From positions 1 through 64,000 of the forward strand of contig NZ_BBBI01000009.1 in assembly GCF_001315985.1 (NCBI RefSeq): a stretch of DNA of 64,000 nucleotides, given 5' to 3'. This stretch comes from Vulcanisaeta distributa JCM 11216 (GTDB lineage: Archaea; Thermoproteota; Thermoprotei; Thermoproteales; Thermocladiaceae). The notes below the pieces were generated by a model, which saw only the letters and a list, made by a program, of their open reading frames with translations, did no database searches and had not been told where the DNA came from. Positions within the stretch are counted from its first letter, which is position 1; every line of letters begins with the position of its first letter. The translations under genes and the position numbers were made by a program. Of this stretch, positions 8,776 through 19,517 are shown in pieces.

Positions 8776-9492
8776 GTGTTGATTACCGACGTTAATAAAG
8801 TGATTAAGGCGTTGCCTGGGATCGTGCTTTTCATAAGTCTATTGTTCTTCATTGGTATCAATACCGCGCATGTTCTGATCATGGTTGCGCTCTTTGTGTT
8901 GTTTTATGAGTTATTTAGGAAGTATCCGTTAAGGAATAATTGGTTTATAATACCGTTGGTTTCGGAGGTCATCCTTGCATTATCTGTGGCATTTATAATT
9001 AGTAATGCCTATATCTACGATGCACTGGCCGTATTCGTTGGAATCACTGTACTAGTTCTGTCATTGAGGGTTTCTGACTTTAGGGCAATTATTACGTTAG
9101 CTCTGTTGTATATCCTTTACCTATTTTACATGGGTTATGCTAATCCAGCACCTCCTGAGCTTTACTTGCTGGTTAATTCGCTCCTCATATTTATGTCCTC
9201 ATTAGTAATCACAATTAGAAACTCGATCATAATGTATAGGATTGACTTCCCAGAGGATTTGATTGATAGGGTAATAACATACTTAGGCGTATTATTGATA
9301 GTACCGGCGGCAGTATTTCTCTTCGTATTTAATCAACCCTACGTGTATATGACTCTGGTACCATCTATCGTGTCAGCAACACCAATGGTGAGAAGACTCC
9401 CGGGCTATATCTCTGTAACCCTATTAATACTGACACTTGTTTATGGCGTTTACCCAACAATTAGGATTTATTGGTTGGGTGTCACTGCTTAG
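8776..9492 (+). CDS. Multispanning membrane protein, unknown
   Basis: About 238 residues with seven hydrophobic segments spread over the whole length (for example ALPGIVLFISLLFFIGI and NSLLIFMSSLVITI). No charged catalytic motif or family is recognised. It ends just before the Ser/Thr kinase on the same strand (18 bp to the kinase ATG), so the pair may be an operon, and the membrane protein could be a partner or target of the kinase. That link is inference from position only. Confidence 0.55.
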   Translation: MLITDVNKVIKALPGIVLFISLLFFIGINTAHVLIMVALFVLFYELFRKYPLRNNWFIIPLVSEVILALSVAFIISNAYIYDALAVFVGITVLVLSLRVSDFRAIITLALLYILYLFYMGYANPAPPELYLLVNSLLIFMSSLVITIRNSIIMYRIDFPEDLIDRVITYLGVLLIVPAAVFLFVFNQPYVYMTLVPSIVSATPMVRRLPGYISVTLLILTLVYGVYPTIRIYWLGVTA

Positions 9493-9509
9493 TACTTATC
9501 TTCACAATA

Positions 9510-10424
9510 ATGTACTTAAGACCAACCAAGTTAAGGTTTGTTAAGGGGTTAAGACCACCAATATCGTGGTTAGGCGCTTGGTTGGGCGGTAAGTACCTGG
9601 TTGATGATGTGGTTGCCACGGGCGGTTTCAGCTACGTGCTTAGGGGCAGGGACGAGTGGGGGGGTAGGGTTTACGCCATCAAGGTTCTTAAGGACCGGGA
9701 CTCCCGGGGCAATCCGTTAGCTAACGACCCAAGGTGCTCTCGTCATTCAAGAAGGAGATGAGTGAGTACCTACTCATTGAAAGCCCGCACATTGTTAAGG
9801 TGTTTGAGGTCCACATACCACCTGACGAGAAGCTCCCGTACAAGTCACTGGAGGATTACTTGAGTGAGCCGCCTTACGTGGTTATGGAGTTCATGGAGGG
9901 AGGATCGCTGAGGGATTTAATGAGGGAGAGGGGACCGCTAGAGCTCGGTGAGTTCTTGAGGCTGGCGTACTCGATAACGCTTGCGTTGTCCGAGCTCCAT
10001 AAGGCGAACATAATACACCTAGACCTTAAGCCTGAGAACATATTGTTTAAGGATAGGGAGAGGAGGATTGTGAAGATTGGCGACCTGGGCGCGGCTAAGA
10101 TAATGGTTGGTGGTAAGTCCTACGTATCGCAATTCTCAATAGCCTACGCAGCCCCCCGAGGTTAGTAAGGGCGTTGCTGATGTTAGGTCAGACATTTACT
10201 CACTTTCCTGCATATTTTATGAAATGCTGACTGGTATGAACCCGCACATGTATAGATTAAGTAGTGGCCAGGTAGTAATACCTCCGCTCAATAATTATAG
10301 GCCTGACATACCGCCTGAAATAGTCATGTTAGTGATGAGAGGCCTTGAGTTAAACCCATCGTTAAGACCCTCAAGCACAGGTGAGGTATTGGCCGTTCTT
10401 AAGAAATACCTAAATAACGCATAG
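9510..10424 (+). CDS. Serine/threonine protein kinase (frame broken)
   Basis: Eukaryote-type kinase domain, about 300 residues. The start at 9510 gives MYLRPTKLRFVKGLRPP. The glycine-rich loop is VATGGFSYVLRG, the ATP lysine lies in VYAIKVLKDRD, and the catalytic loop is IIHLDLKPENILF with Asp in place and Arg of HRD replaced by Leu. The metal motif is IGDLGAAK and the activation end is AYAAPE. The frame breaks near 9733 and at C6 near 10152, where five restores YAAPEVSKGVADVRSD. A G7 tract (9658-9664) adds a glycine in EWGGRVYA. It has no membrane segment. The convergent FHA gene suggests a phospho-threonine signalling pair. Confidence 0.85.
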
Positions 10425-10433
10425 ATTGTCTAG

Positions 10434-10841
10434 TCATTGCTTTTCCTCGGTTATTATCGATAACTTAATTACTGTGTAATAGCCAAGCCTAATGACAACA
10501 TCACCACTAAACCTATACTCACTCACCTTCTTAAATGTGTCACCATCAAGTACGTACGTGCCATTTGTACTATTTAAGTCCTTAATTAACAATTCATTTC
10601 CAACCATGGTTATTACCGCGTGTTTCCTAGATACCGTTGGATCCGGTATTATCACCATATTCTCAGGACTCCTGCCAAGGGTTATCTCCTTAATTATTGA
10701 TAGGTCAAAGACGACCTTAAAGTCCTTCATGAAGTCCCTGGGGGGGCTCTCAATAAACGTTAACTCAAGCTTACTAGGGCTTCTTCGCATTGTTTCTGTA
10801 TTCGGTAACTCCATCCTCCTAGTCTCTTCGGTATGCTCCAT
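10434..10841 (-). CDS. FHA domain protein
   Basis: 135 residues. The FHA domain occupies about residues 35-125 with ITLGRSPENMVIIPD, VSRKHAVITMVG and LIKDLNSTNGTYV, i.e. the conserved GR, S-x-x-H and NG that bind phosphothreonine. A threonine- and serine-containing N-terminal tail (MEHTEETRRMELPNTETMRR) could be the phosphorylated part. It faces the kinase gene tail to tail with 9 bp between stops. The arrangement suggests that it is a reader or substrate of that kinase, by analogy with other kinase-FHA pairs. Confidence 0.85.
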   Translation of the reverse strand: MEHTEETRRMELPNTETMRRSPSKLELTFIESPPRDFMKDFKVVFDLSIIKEITLGRSPENMVIIPDPTVSRKHAVITMVGNELLIKDLNSTNGTYVLDGDTFKKVSEYRFSGDVVIRLGYYTVIKLSIITEEKQ

Positions 10842-10905
10842 TACGCATTAACATGAGCTCGAAATACCTTATAAGAGTTACTATCATTCGATTATTCATT
10901 TAACC

Positions 10906-11319
10906 TTAGGATTTAGTCGTTGACTCCTGCATGCCCTGCGTAGTCGATGGGGGGGCCGAAGTTTGAGTCTGCGTTTGCGCGGGTTTGCTGGCTGATGGCG
11001 CTGTTACTGATTCCCTGCGTATTGGAGCCCTAGATAACGCAGCTTTCTTCTTCCTCTCATCCTCAGACCTAACCTTTAGTATCCCCCCCAGGTAAATTGC
11101 GCAGTTTATGCAGTAGGTCTTGGTTACGTAGTACCTAGGGACGATGGCGCCCTGCTTCTCAAGCTCCCTAGCCAAGTCACCAGGCACTGGTGAGTATGGT
11201 ACAGTAACCCTAACGGCCTTGGACCTAGGCACTAACTTACCACAATTGTCGCAATAAACCATCGGTTCCTTGCCCTTATCCCCCTTGTGTCTTCCTCGAT
11301 TCTTCCTCTTCTTCGGCAT
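10906..11319 (-). CDS. rps26e: Small-subunit ribosomal protein eS26
   Basis: Zinc-binding ribosomal protein of the small subunit, present in Crenarchaeota and eukaryotes. The N-terminus MPKKRKNRGRHKGDKG (ATG 11319; 11331 is possible) is typical. CDNCGKLVPRSKAV and YCINCAIYLGG give the zinc-binding cysteine pairs. A C-terminal extension of about 50 residues is rich in Ser, Thr, Ala and Gln and has low complexity. Tracts of C7 (near 11083) and G7 (near 10949) keep the frame. Confidence 0.9.
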   Translation of the reverse strand: MPKKRKNRGRHKGDKGKEPMVYCDNCGKLVPRSKAVRVTVPYSPVPGDLARELEKQGAIVPRYYVTKTYCINCAIYLGGILKVRSEDERKKKAALSRAPIRRESVTAPSASKPAQTQTQTSAPPSTTQGMQESTTKS

Positions 11320-11432
11320 ATCTTGGTCCATTGCATTAGGCGCTTAAAAAACATACCCCCTCCGTAACCACGTGTTGATTAAGGAGACTTGCTTGCCTCA
11401 TAAGGTTTTTAATCATGAATTAATGACTACAT

Positions 11433-12589
11433 ATGGGCTTAATGAAGGAGGCGACACTATACAAGGCGTTTCAGGACGGTAGGGTTGAGTGCACGGCATG
11501 CGCAAGGAGGTGTAAGCTTTCTGATGGGCAGTATGGATTTTGCGGTGTTAGGTGGAATTTAGGTGGCAAGCTTTACTTAATGGTTTATGGCAAGATATCG
11601 GCAATAGCCGTGGACCCAATCGAGAAGAAGCCACTTTATCACTTCAATCCAGGCTCCATGGTCCTATCCTTCTCAACGTACGGCTGTAGCTGGGCATGCC
11701 AATACTGCCAGAACTTCGACATAAGCCAGAGGAGAGTCCTCGAGGGGTTCGAGGTAACCCCGGAGAAGATTGTCGAACTGGCTGAGACTTACGGAACCCA
11801 GGGAATCACGTATACGTATAATGAACCATCGATATTCGCGGAATTTGCGTATGACGTTGGAATCCTAGCTAGAAAGAGGGGGGGTTATTCAACACATTCG
11901 TTACTAACGGATACATGACTGACGAGGCTGTTGACTACATATCTAAGTTCCTCGATGCGGCTACCGTGGACTTTAAGGGTAATGCCGAGCCCAAATTCCT
12001 AAGGAAATTCTCAATGGTCCCAGACCCAGAGCCCATATTCCAGACGCTCCTTGAGATGAAGAGGAAGGGAATATTCATCGAGGTTACAGACCTCGTGGTC
12101 CCGGAAATAGGCGATAACCTTGAGTACGCCCGTAAGCTGGCCAGGTGGGTAGTGGATAACCTGGGGGGGCCCGAGACGCCCATGCACTTCCTTAGGTTTC
12201 ACCCTGATTATAAGGTTGATTACCTACCACCAACGCCAATAGAAACCCTTGAGAAGCATGCCCAGGTGGCTAAGGAGGAGGGACTTAAGTACGTTTACAT
12301 CGGTAATGTTCCAGGGCATAAACTCGAAAACACCTACTGCCCAAACTGCGGTAGGGTCGTTATTAGGAGGAGGGGGGGCTTCGACATATTAGAGGTTAAC
12401 CTAACGGAGGATGGCAGGTGCAAGTTCTGCGGCGCCAAAATAAACATTGGCGGTAAGGTGTGGCCGACCTGGAGGTTAAGTGATAGGTTTGCCTACGTAC
12501 CCATTGAATTATTGTCCAAGTACGTTAGGATAACCAGGGAACAGATTGAAGAAGCCAGAAGGAGGATACACGTTAAGACCCAGGGATGA
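11433..12589 (+). CDS. amrS: AmrS-type radical SAM enzyme (frame broken once)
   Basis: About 385 residues. The N-terminus has the cysteine motif [21 protein letters not shown]. The iron-sulfur motif is [12 protein letters not shown] (C-x3-C-x2-C). The C-terminal zinc-ribbon pair is YCPNCGR and CKFCGAK. This is the AmmeMemoRadiSam-system radical SAM protein, formerly called a PflA-like activating enzyme. The exact reaction is unsettled. The frame breaks at G7 11878-11884, where five restores [13 protein letters not shown]. Two more G7 runs (near 12163-12170 and 12372) keep the frame. AMMECR1 and Memo partners are not in this window. Divergent from eS26 with about 100 bp between them. Confidence 0.85.
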
Positions 12590-12590
12590 A

Positions 12591-12989
12591 CTAATTCATC
12601 GCTTTAATTCTAATATCAGTGATGCAGAGGACCCTGCCTGATATATTGATGGTGTTTCCATTAACCAGCATTGTTATTCCCGTAGTCTCGTCAGTCAAGT
12701 GCAATTGATTCGCAGGGAGTACCATGTTTATGGTACCAATACTAACGTAGATTCTAACCACGTATTCCCTATCATCCTTATCAATAAGTGTTAACACAAA
12801 AGATGATGAGTGATCACTCACTTTATGTTCCTTCCACCCTAACAACCAATATTCATCATACTTAGTATTGATGCTTCTCAGCAATGAGGTAAACTCGAAT
12901 TCATCAAAACATCTACCCACAGTTATGTTTAACTTCCTTAAAAATCTCCTCAAATTCCTGATGTAACCCTTAGCCAACTCTACGACCAT
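12591..12989 (-). CDS. Unknown protein (132 residues)
   Basis: Helical N-terminus (ELAKGYIRNLRRFLRKLN) followed by beta-rich sequence (FVLTLIDKDDREYVVRIYVS). No family recognised. It converges on the AmrS gene with one base between stops. No homopolymer break occurs in it. Confidence 0.5.
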   Translation of the reverse strand: MVVELAKGYIRNLRRFLRKLNITVGRCFDEFEFTSLLRSINTKYDEYWLLGWKEHKVSDHSSSFVLTLIDKDDREYVVRIYVSIGTINMVLPANQLHLTDETTGITMLVNGNTINISGRVLCITDIRIKAMN

Positions 12990-13136
12990 TTCATCTCATT
13001 AATGGACATTGCTTAAAAATATGTCTATAAAAATAATAATTCAATACGGGAAAATACCGTAATAATGACTTAATGATTACCATAAATAATGTACAAATAA
13101 CTTAAATGACCAATAATAAGTTGATAAAAATATACG

Positions 13137-14947
13137 TTATTTATCCACGACCCTAACCCTAACACCATTAAGCAGTGGCGTACCTGCGTATTTGCCCTTA
13201 ACACGACCTGTGATTGCGTTTATAGGCTTGCCATCAAGGTCAATAAGGCTGCTTTTGTAGATTAACGCCACGCCAGGAGGCACATTACTATCCTTAACGG
13301 CCCTAACCCTGACACCGCCAAACTCATTCTCCAGGATAACGATGCCCTCATAATCATGGGTATAAACCACGGGCTCCAAATCACCATAAACCTCGCGGAA
13401 CTGCGTGTTAGTGTAAAGCGGGTGCGAGGTGAAGACTAGGCGAACCTCGTTATTACTTAATTCGCTAGGCTCTACGGGATTAGGCAATGGGAGTGCGTCG
13501 GGCTCGTTTGCGGGTAAATACCTCGGCTTTACCTTAACGATTTTCTTCTCCCTAAGCTCCTCTAAAGTAGCGCCGGTAGGCCTTATGGCCTTATCCACGG
13601 CTTCCCAGGGATCCTCAAGAAGCAGTGGATGAGAGATCTCAAGCTCCCTAGCTAACCTACGTATTAAGTCAACCTCCGTTATACCCTTAGGAGACCTAAT
13701 TGGTTCATTATAAACCAGGTAATCATGCCAATAACTATAAATCACGTCATACTTCTCGAGGAATGTCGGCGCTGGGATAACGACATCAGCCAGCTTAGCC
13801 GTTTCAGACCAATACGGGTCATGGACAATCAACGTAACCCTACCCTCACGGACAGCCTCAATCAGCTTGTCACCACCTGGTAGGGTAACCACGGGGGGGT
13901 TCTCATTCCAGACATACACAATATCGACCTCGCCACGCTCAATATAATCCCCCCCAAAGTCAGCCATGGGTATAACCCTGGATGACCTAGCCATGTGAAG
14001 ACCCCCCCTAAGGTAGTCAAAGTCTATTCCCCCCCAACCCAGGGAGTTCGAGTAGTAATAACCCCCCCTCTCAAGGCCGACCAGGCTGGGATTAACGAGA
14101 TCATGCCTATGGCATCACCACCATTTAATGAGCGACCAAGGGCGAAGCCAATCAGTGTTAATGGCTTATAATCGTGGTAAAACTCGGCAAGCCACCTAAT
14201 GTCATCAACAGACACGCCACTAACCCTTGACAAGTAATCAAGCGGAAACCTCCCAACGTAGTCTGCCAACTCCTCGAAGTGCCTGACCTTACCCTCAACA
14301 AGGCCCTCCTCAATCAACACCTTAATAACTCCTATGGCAAGAAACACATCAGTACCGGGCTTAACTATGACTGCCCTATCCGACTTCTTAGCCGTGTCAC
14401 TAAGCCTAACATCAATAGCCACCTTAAACTTCTTAATAAATAAGGCCCATATGTGCGGCGCCGACACACTAGCCGGGAATGCCCAGAACACGGCGGCTCT
14501 GTACTTAATGAAATCCTCCGGCAAAGCACCCATACTAGTGCCGTAATGCACCTTAATGGCTGCATGACCCTCAGCAGAGCATATCGACCTATCAGTCTGC
14601 GAAGCCCCAACCACATTAAATAACCTGTCTGGAAAATACCACGTGAGCAATCCCTGGTTTCCATCGTAATCAGTACGCAGTATCCTTGCCGGATTCCTCT
14701 TTATGACCTCCCTGAACAGCTTTGCCACGTATTTAATGGCCTCGTCAATACTAACCTCCTTACCATCTATGTAAGCCGAAGTAACCCTATTCCTCTCATT
14801 CCTAATTAGGTCGGCCCTACCCCCCCTAGCGCATGTGAAGCCGTTAATTGGGAATATGTTAAGTGGTTTGTAGTTCTCGTCGAATATGCATGTGTCGTAG
14901 CAATCCCTCGTGCATGCAATTACCATACTAATCAATTGGTCAGTCAC
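13137..14947 (-). CDS. Molybdopterin oxidoreductase (DMSO reductase family), frame broken
   Basis: About 600 residues. The N-terminus holds a [4Fe-4S] site: ACTRDCYDTC and the fourth cysteine in GFTCARGG. Then come the Mo/W-bis-pterin domain (RSICSAEGHAAIKVHYG, the position of the metal ligand region) and the second half with VDIVYVWNENPPVV, VIPAPTFLEKYDV and a C-terminal molydopterin-dinucleotide-binding region (VYTHDYEGIVILENEFG). Breaks lie between 13990 and 14060 where five C7 runs cluster; the joined frame reads YYYSNSLGW. No twin-arginine signal is seen, so it is probably cytoplasmic. The substrate is unknown. No electron-transfer or membrane subunit is adjacent. Confidence 0.8.
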
Positions 14948-14991
14948 GTACTAATTATAAATTGATTCCCAGCGCTAAGTGAGGATTAGCC

Positions 14992-16139
14992 ATGAATAAG
15001 GCATTCGATGTTGCTGTGGTTGGTGCAGGTTCCACGGGAGCGACAACGGCGTATTACCTCGCTAAGGAGGGCTTTAGGGTTTTGGTGATTGATAAGCGTG
15101 GGGGGGTTGCCCAGGGAATGACGGCCTACTCCCTAGGCCTCGTTAGGAGTTATTACGCTAATGAGGATGTGGCTCGAATGTCGCATTACAGTCATGGCTT
15201 TTTCATGAACTTTGAGAGGGAATTCGGCGTTGATGTATTTACGAAGACGGGCCTCCTGGTTATTAGTAATGATGAGGCCGGCATGAGGAGGACCTTTGAT
15301 ATGCTGCGTAGTATTGGCGCTAATGTTCGATTATTAAGTGGTGATGAGGTACGTGAAGCGCTTAACGCCAGCACTACGTGGGGGGGTGAGGTTGGCGTTT
15401 ACGAGGAGGACGCTGGCTATGTTGATACGGGCCTATACACAAACACCGTAATGAATAGGGCTAGGGAATTAGGTGTTGAGCTTGTGATTGATGAGGCCCA
15501 GGTCAAGTTTGAGGGTAATGAGGTAGTTGGCGTGAGGCTCATTAATAGTAGTGAGACTGTGAGGGCTAGCCGCTACGTTATTGCAACCAACGTTTGGACT
15601 CAAAAACTACTACCGCAACTAAACCTGCCGATTAAGAACATTATTGAAAGGGTGATTAGGGTTGAAATAGGCAGGTCATTACCCAGCGTGTTTGATTACA
15701 TGAACAACTTCTACATAAGGCCCGAAGGCTCTAGCTATGGTTTAATGGGCCTACTTTACCCACCAGAGAATGCCTGGCCCAACCCAGACGACTTCAATCC
15801 ATTGGCTGAACCTGAGTTTGATTATGCCGTTAACGTGATGGAGAATGCAGCCAATAGAATGCCGTGGTTCATAAACGCCAAGTACCTGGGTGGCTGGAGG
15901 GGGGGTTTATACGACGTCACTCCTGACTGGATGCCTATAATTGATGAGCCGGTTAAGGACTTAATAGTGGTTGTTGGCTTGAGCGGTCATGGCTTTAAGT
16001 TGGCGCCGGCCTTCGCCTAATGGTCACGGAATTAATAAAGTATGGGAAAGTGAGGACATTCAAAGACATATTCAGGCTGAGCAGGTTTAAGGAGGGAAGG
16101 TTAATACAGGGAACTGTGCAGGAGAGGGCTGCATTTTAA
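14992..16139 (+). CDS. FAD-dependent amine/amino-acid oxidoreductase (DadA/sarcosine oxidase type)
   Basis: About 380 residues. The N-terminal Rossmann motif is VVGAGSTGATTAYYLAKEG. The C-terminal FAD motif is VVGLSGHGFKLAPAFG. The protein lacks a signal sequence. Relatives oxidise D-amino acids, sarcosine, proline or similar amines. The frame breaks near 16015: GC must be GGC to give APAFGLMVTELIKYGK and the natural end at 16139. Four G7 tracts keep the frame (DKRGGVAQG, TWGGEVG, GWRGGLYDV), each probably adding a glycine. It is divergent from the molybdopterin oxidoreductase and has a short intergenic promoter region. Confidence 0.8.
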
Positions 16140-16144
16140 TAAGG

Positions 16145-17745
16145 TTATAGATGCACTCTTTGCCCTCCCACGTATGTTTCTAGTATCTTTATGTTTCTTA
16201 ATTCCTTATCGCTTATGCCTAGTGGGTCTTTATCAATTATTATGAAGTCGGCCAGGTAACCTGGCTCGAGCCTTCCAAGCTCATTCTCCTCACGGAGTAG
16301 GTATGCAGAGCCGTATGTATAGTAATGAAGTGCGTCTGCCACGCTTACCCTCTCATTCCCCCCCGTGTACTTACACAGCTCTATACCCTCATAACAACCC
16401 CCCCTAGTGACCGCCGCATACACCGTCTCCCACGAATTTAATGACTCGACGGGCGCGTCTGTGCTGAAGCCGAGCATTACTCCATTATCGATCAGCGTCT
16501 TGAATGGGTACACGTACCTAGCCCTATCAGCGCCAACCCTACTCACAACCCACCAATCAGTAATTACGAAGTGAGGCTGAACGGCTAACGCGATGCCGAG
16601 CTCCCTAATCCTCTTGATCAGGTCTTCCCTTAATACGGATGCATGCTCAATCCTATGCCTAAGCACCTGGGCGTTGCCCAGCTTACCGTAAATATCGAGT
16701 ATTACCTCAACCATTTTATCCCCCCCAATACCGTGAATGGCGAGTTGAAGACCAGCCTCACTGCTCCTCCTGGCAATACTCATTAACTCCTCAAAGCCGT
16801 AATTCGGCCTTCCGGAATTACCTGGGTCATCACTGTACGGTCTCGATAACCAGGCGGTCCTGGCGCCAAGCGAGCCGTCGGCGATGACCTTAATGCCACT
16901 AATCCTCAGGTACTGAGAGCCGAAGCCAGCCCTAATGCCGAGCTGCCTCAGTAACTCAATGACGTCAATTCCGTGATCAAATGGGTTTAGGTAAGCCCTG
17001 ACCCTAATCGGTAAATTACCGAGCTCCCTCTCAATCATTATCAGTGATTGTAGGCTCTTTAGGTCTACGGATACGAAGCCTACGGTCGTGACGCCAAGTG
17101 ATGCTGCGTATTTCATGGAGTTCATCATGAACTCCCTGTAATCATCAAGTGTGTATGAGTCCCTCACCAACTCCTCAACCTTATCCAAAGCCCGCTCAAC
17201 AATTACACCCGTGGCATTACCCCTCTCATCCCTAATCACATCCCTGTCCACCGCATTTAAGAGCCCAGTTAACTCCATAGCCTCGTGTTAAGCACGGCAG
17301 CATGACCACAGACCCTAACCAGCATGACTGGTCTATCGCTAATCACTTCATCGATGTCGAACCTACTCGGCCAACGCCTCTCCCTAAATAATTCCTGGTC
17401 CCAACCCCCCCTGCCAATTACCCAATTTGTCTTTACATTCTTTACATAGTCCTTGAGCCTACTTTTCAACTCCTCAATACCATTAACACCCCCCCTTAAA
17501 TCCAGCGTCGCCAGGTTAATGCCTATCGAGTCCAAGTGCGCATGGGCATCGATGAATCCCGGCATCACAACACGGCCCTTTAAGTCCACCTCCTCGAGCC
17601 CTAGGGCATCCGCAATCCTTAACGCCCTTGCTTCATCACCGACATAAGCAACCCTATCACTGACCACAACAATAGCCTCAGCCCTAACCAGGGGCTTAAA
17701 TGACGAATAAACCAAGCCATTAAACATAACAAAGCCGCTAACCAT
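16145..17745 (-). CDS. Amidohydrolase (YtcJ-like, Amidohydro_3 family), frame broken
   Basis: About 535 residues, metal-dependent hydrolase. The N-terminus from 17745 gives MVSGFVMFNGLVYSS, the small beta domain, then VVMPGFIDAHAHLDS with the HxH metal ligands. The second half has LAIHGIGGDKMVE, RIEHASVL and LGFSTDAPVES, the other ligands. The end LADFIIIDKDPL is typical. The break near 17276 needs one more G (ACG AGG GCT). C6 and C7 tracts (near 16359, 16388, 16720, 17405 and 17489) keep the frame. It converges on the FAD oxidoreductase. The substrate is unknown; a role in degrading amides or amines together with that enzyme is only a guess. Confidence 0.8.
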
Positions 17746-17900
17746 TATCTAGAGTTACTAAAGCGCCTATGTAAGCGTTACTCAGGGAAACATTAACCAC
17801 TGCGTATTAAGGGTTAAATTGAGATTTTAATTTACGTAAATAAATCAGGGCGATCGACCAAGGTACGTTGGTGGATAACCTTGAACCATTTCACCATTAG

Positions 17901-18083
17901 TCAGGTCTCATTAAACTCGACACTGGGCGTGGGTATGGCGTATGCCTGACCGTTATAATTCACGTAACTGATGCCAGGAATAACATTGTAATAGATATAC
18001 TGGCCCAGAAGAGGCTTTTGTCGCGATAATTCATAAAAGCTATTCGATGGAAACTGATGGATGTACTGCCCATTCAGGAGGAG
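17901..18083 (-). pseudogene. Possible gene remnant
   Basis: A frame of about 60 codons without a start, ending in AYAIPTPSVEFNET and a TGA at 17901. The composition looks like a real C-terminus (YIYYNVIPGISYVNYNG) but I cannot name it. The rest of 17746-18117 shows nothing except the promoter of the next gene. Confidence 0.25.
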
Positions 18084-18084
18084 G

Positions 18085-18094
18085 ATTTATATAC
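18085..18094 (+). promoter_or_regulatory. TATA box for the PaREP1 gene
   Basis: ATTTATATAC centred 29 nt before the ATG at 18118, fitting a leaderless transcript. Confidence 0.5.
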
Positions 18095-18117
18095 TTATGG
18101 CCTTTATGATTTAATGA

Positions 18118-18595
18118 ATGAGTAATATTGATGAATTAATCAGGAAGTTAATGAGTAAGGGAGTAAACGTGGCCGATTTATTACTTGACGCCTTAAGTAT
18201 TCAAGACCCTGAGGAGAGCATGAGGGAGAGAATGAGCATTGCGGAGAAGTACTTGAACGAGGCCAGGGAGTACATTAATAAGGGTGATGCTGTTCAGGCC
18301 AGTGAGAAGCTTTACAAGGCTGCCGAGGAGGTTATCAAGGCATTAGTCGAGAAATATAAAATACCCGAGTACCAAGAGTTTATGAGAGGGTAGGTGGCAC
18401 ACGTACTTGCTCGGCATGGCTAGTAAGACACTGGCGAAGGAACTCGGTTATTGGGTACTTGATGGCTGGAATGCCGCATATGACCTACACGTATGGGGGG
18501 GATTCCACGAGAGGAAATACACGATTGAGTACGTAAAGGTAAGCATGGCTAAAATAGAGGAGATGGTTAGGGAGGCTAGGAGGATAGTCTCGTGA
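18118..18595 (+). CDS. PaREP1 family protein (HEPN-like), frame broken
   Basis: About 158 residues and all helical. The first part holds AEKYLNEAREYINKGDAVQASEKLYKAAEEVIKAL (two helices, split here as AEKYLNEAREYINKGD and ASEKLYKAAEEVIKAL) and the second GYWVLDGWNAAYDLHVWGGFHE. This is the pattern of PaREP1/HEPN proteins, which are multiplied in Pyrobaculum, Thermoproteus, Vulcanisaeta and Caldivirga. Their function is not known; HEPN relatives are often toxins or nucleotide-binding. The break at 18387-18391 needs GG instead of GGG to give RGRWHTYLLGM. A G7 (18495-18501) adds a glycine in VWGGFHE. It lies next to tRNA-Ala and no nucleotidyltransferase partner is adjacent. Confidence 0.7.
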
Positions 18596-18605
18596 GTATT
18601 GATTG

Positions 18606-18682
18606 TGGTGGACCGGCCGGGATTTGAACCCGGGATCTCCCGCGTGCAAGGCGGGCATCCTTCCAGGCTAGACTACCGGCCC
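18606..18682 (-). tRNA. tRNA-Ala (anticodon TGC)
   Basis: Full cloverleaf on the minus strand. The acceptor stem GGGCCGG pairs with CCGGTCC and contains the G3-U70 pair that identifies alanine tRNA. The anticodon arm is CCCGC-CTTGCAC-GCGGG with anticodon TGC. The T arm is CCGGG-TTCAAAT-CCCGG. Discriminator A is followed by an encoded CCA. No intron. A TATA box (18704-18711) lies 25 bp upstream. Its 5' half and promoter are copied at 4619-4687. Confidence 0.95.
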
Positions 18683-18717
18683 AAGGGAAAGCCGAGAACC
18701 AAGAAATTTAAGCTTTT
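18649..18717. repeat. 69-bp direct repeat, copy 2
   Basis: Identical to 4619-4687. It covers the tRNA-Ala from the anticodon loop to the 5' end, its TATA box, and the stop codon of the adjacent GNAT gene. Confidence 0.85.
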
Positions 18718-19433
18718 GCCTGTGCTTGGTCTAGTTCCTTCTCGTAGACTATGAACCTGCCGTAGTAATTCTCGAAATCACCATTCTCCGTGGCCAATAC
18801 CTCGGTTTTAGTGGGTATTGTCGGTGGTCCTACCGAGAATTCGCCAAGGCCTATGCCCTTGCCGATGTACACTTCGTCTATCATGGTCATTACGAAATCC
18901 TCAGTTGCCCTCGTACACATCCAGTGCTTCTTCGTGGTGCAGAAATAACCATTGGTTCTTCCCAACGCATTCCTGATTACCTCCCGCATTGCCTCTCCAC
19001 GGATTGTACTTACCTGGCTTGGTCTTGCCACGCCTGTGAATAGGGTCAGCACCTCGTGGAATCCCAGGGACTTTGCTAAGCGTTGGCTTGGTTCATTCCA
19101 ATCGGCGATCATTAACATCGCATACTTGATACCGTTTTTCACGGCCTCGCCAAGTACGTACTCCGTTAATGCCCTACCAATGCCCATCCGCCTATAGCTG
19201 GGGTGAATTCTGATTCCCTCGAGCCATGCCGTGCTCATTTCCCTGATCAATACCATGTTCACTACGCCTACCACTCTGTCCTTGATAATTGCGACGTAGG
19301 CCGTGCCCTCACTAATCCATTCATTAATAGCTTTAGGTACGTAATCGCCCCCCCATTGAAACGTATTCCTAGTGAACCCTATTACCTGCTCTGCATCGCT
19401 CGGTATCGCCCTCCGTATCGCCAACTCGTTCAT
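18708..19433 (-). CDS. GNAT family N-acetyltransferase
   Basis: 241 residues. The N-terminal half is a GNAT domain with the acetyl-CoA loop in RRMGIGRALTEYVLG and preceding strand VVGVVNMVLIREMSTAWLEG. The C-terminal 100 residues (from about RTNGYFCTTKKHW) are an extra domain with no known match. The substrate is unknown. The stop lies inside the 69-bp repeat, 25 bp before the tRNA-Ala 5' end. Confidence 0.75.
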   Translation of the reverse strand: MNELAIRRAIPSDAEQVIGFTRNTFQWGGDYVPKAINEWISEGTAYVAIIKDRVVGVVNMVLIREMSTAWLEGIRIHPSYRRMGIGRALTEYVLGEAVKNGIKYAMLMIADWNEPSQRLAKSLGFHEVLTLFTGVARPSQVSTIRGEAMREVIRNALGRTNGYFCTTKKHWMCTRATEDFVMTMIDEVYIGKGIGLGEFSVGPPTIPTKTEVLATENGDFENYYGRFIVYEKELDQAQAKA

Positions 19434-19517
19434 TACAGCCGTAAATGTTGAATACTGTTATTTTTGCCTTTCTTCACTTGCAATAAAGCACTTAAACGCA
19501 TCTATGGCTTACTCCCC

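Noticed and set aside
18118-18595. Toxin-antitoxin pair at the PaREP1 gene
   Set aside because: No nucleotidyltransferase or antitoxin gene is next to it; the two short frames are one broken PaREP1 gene.
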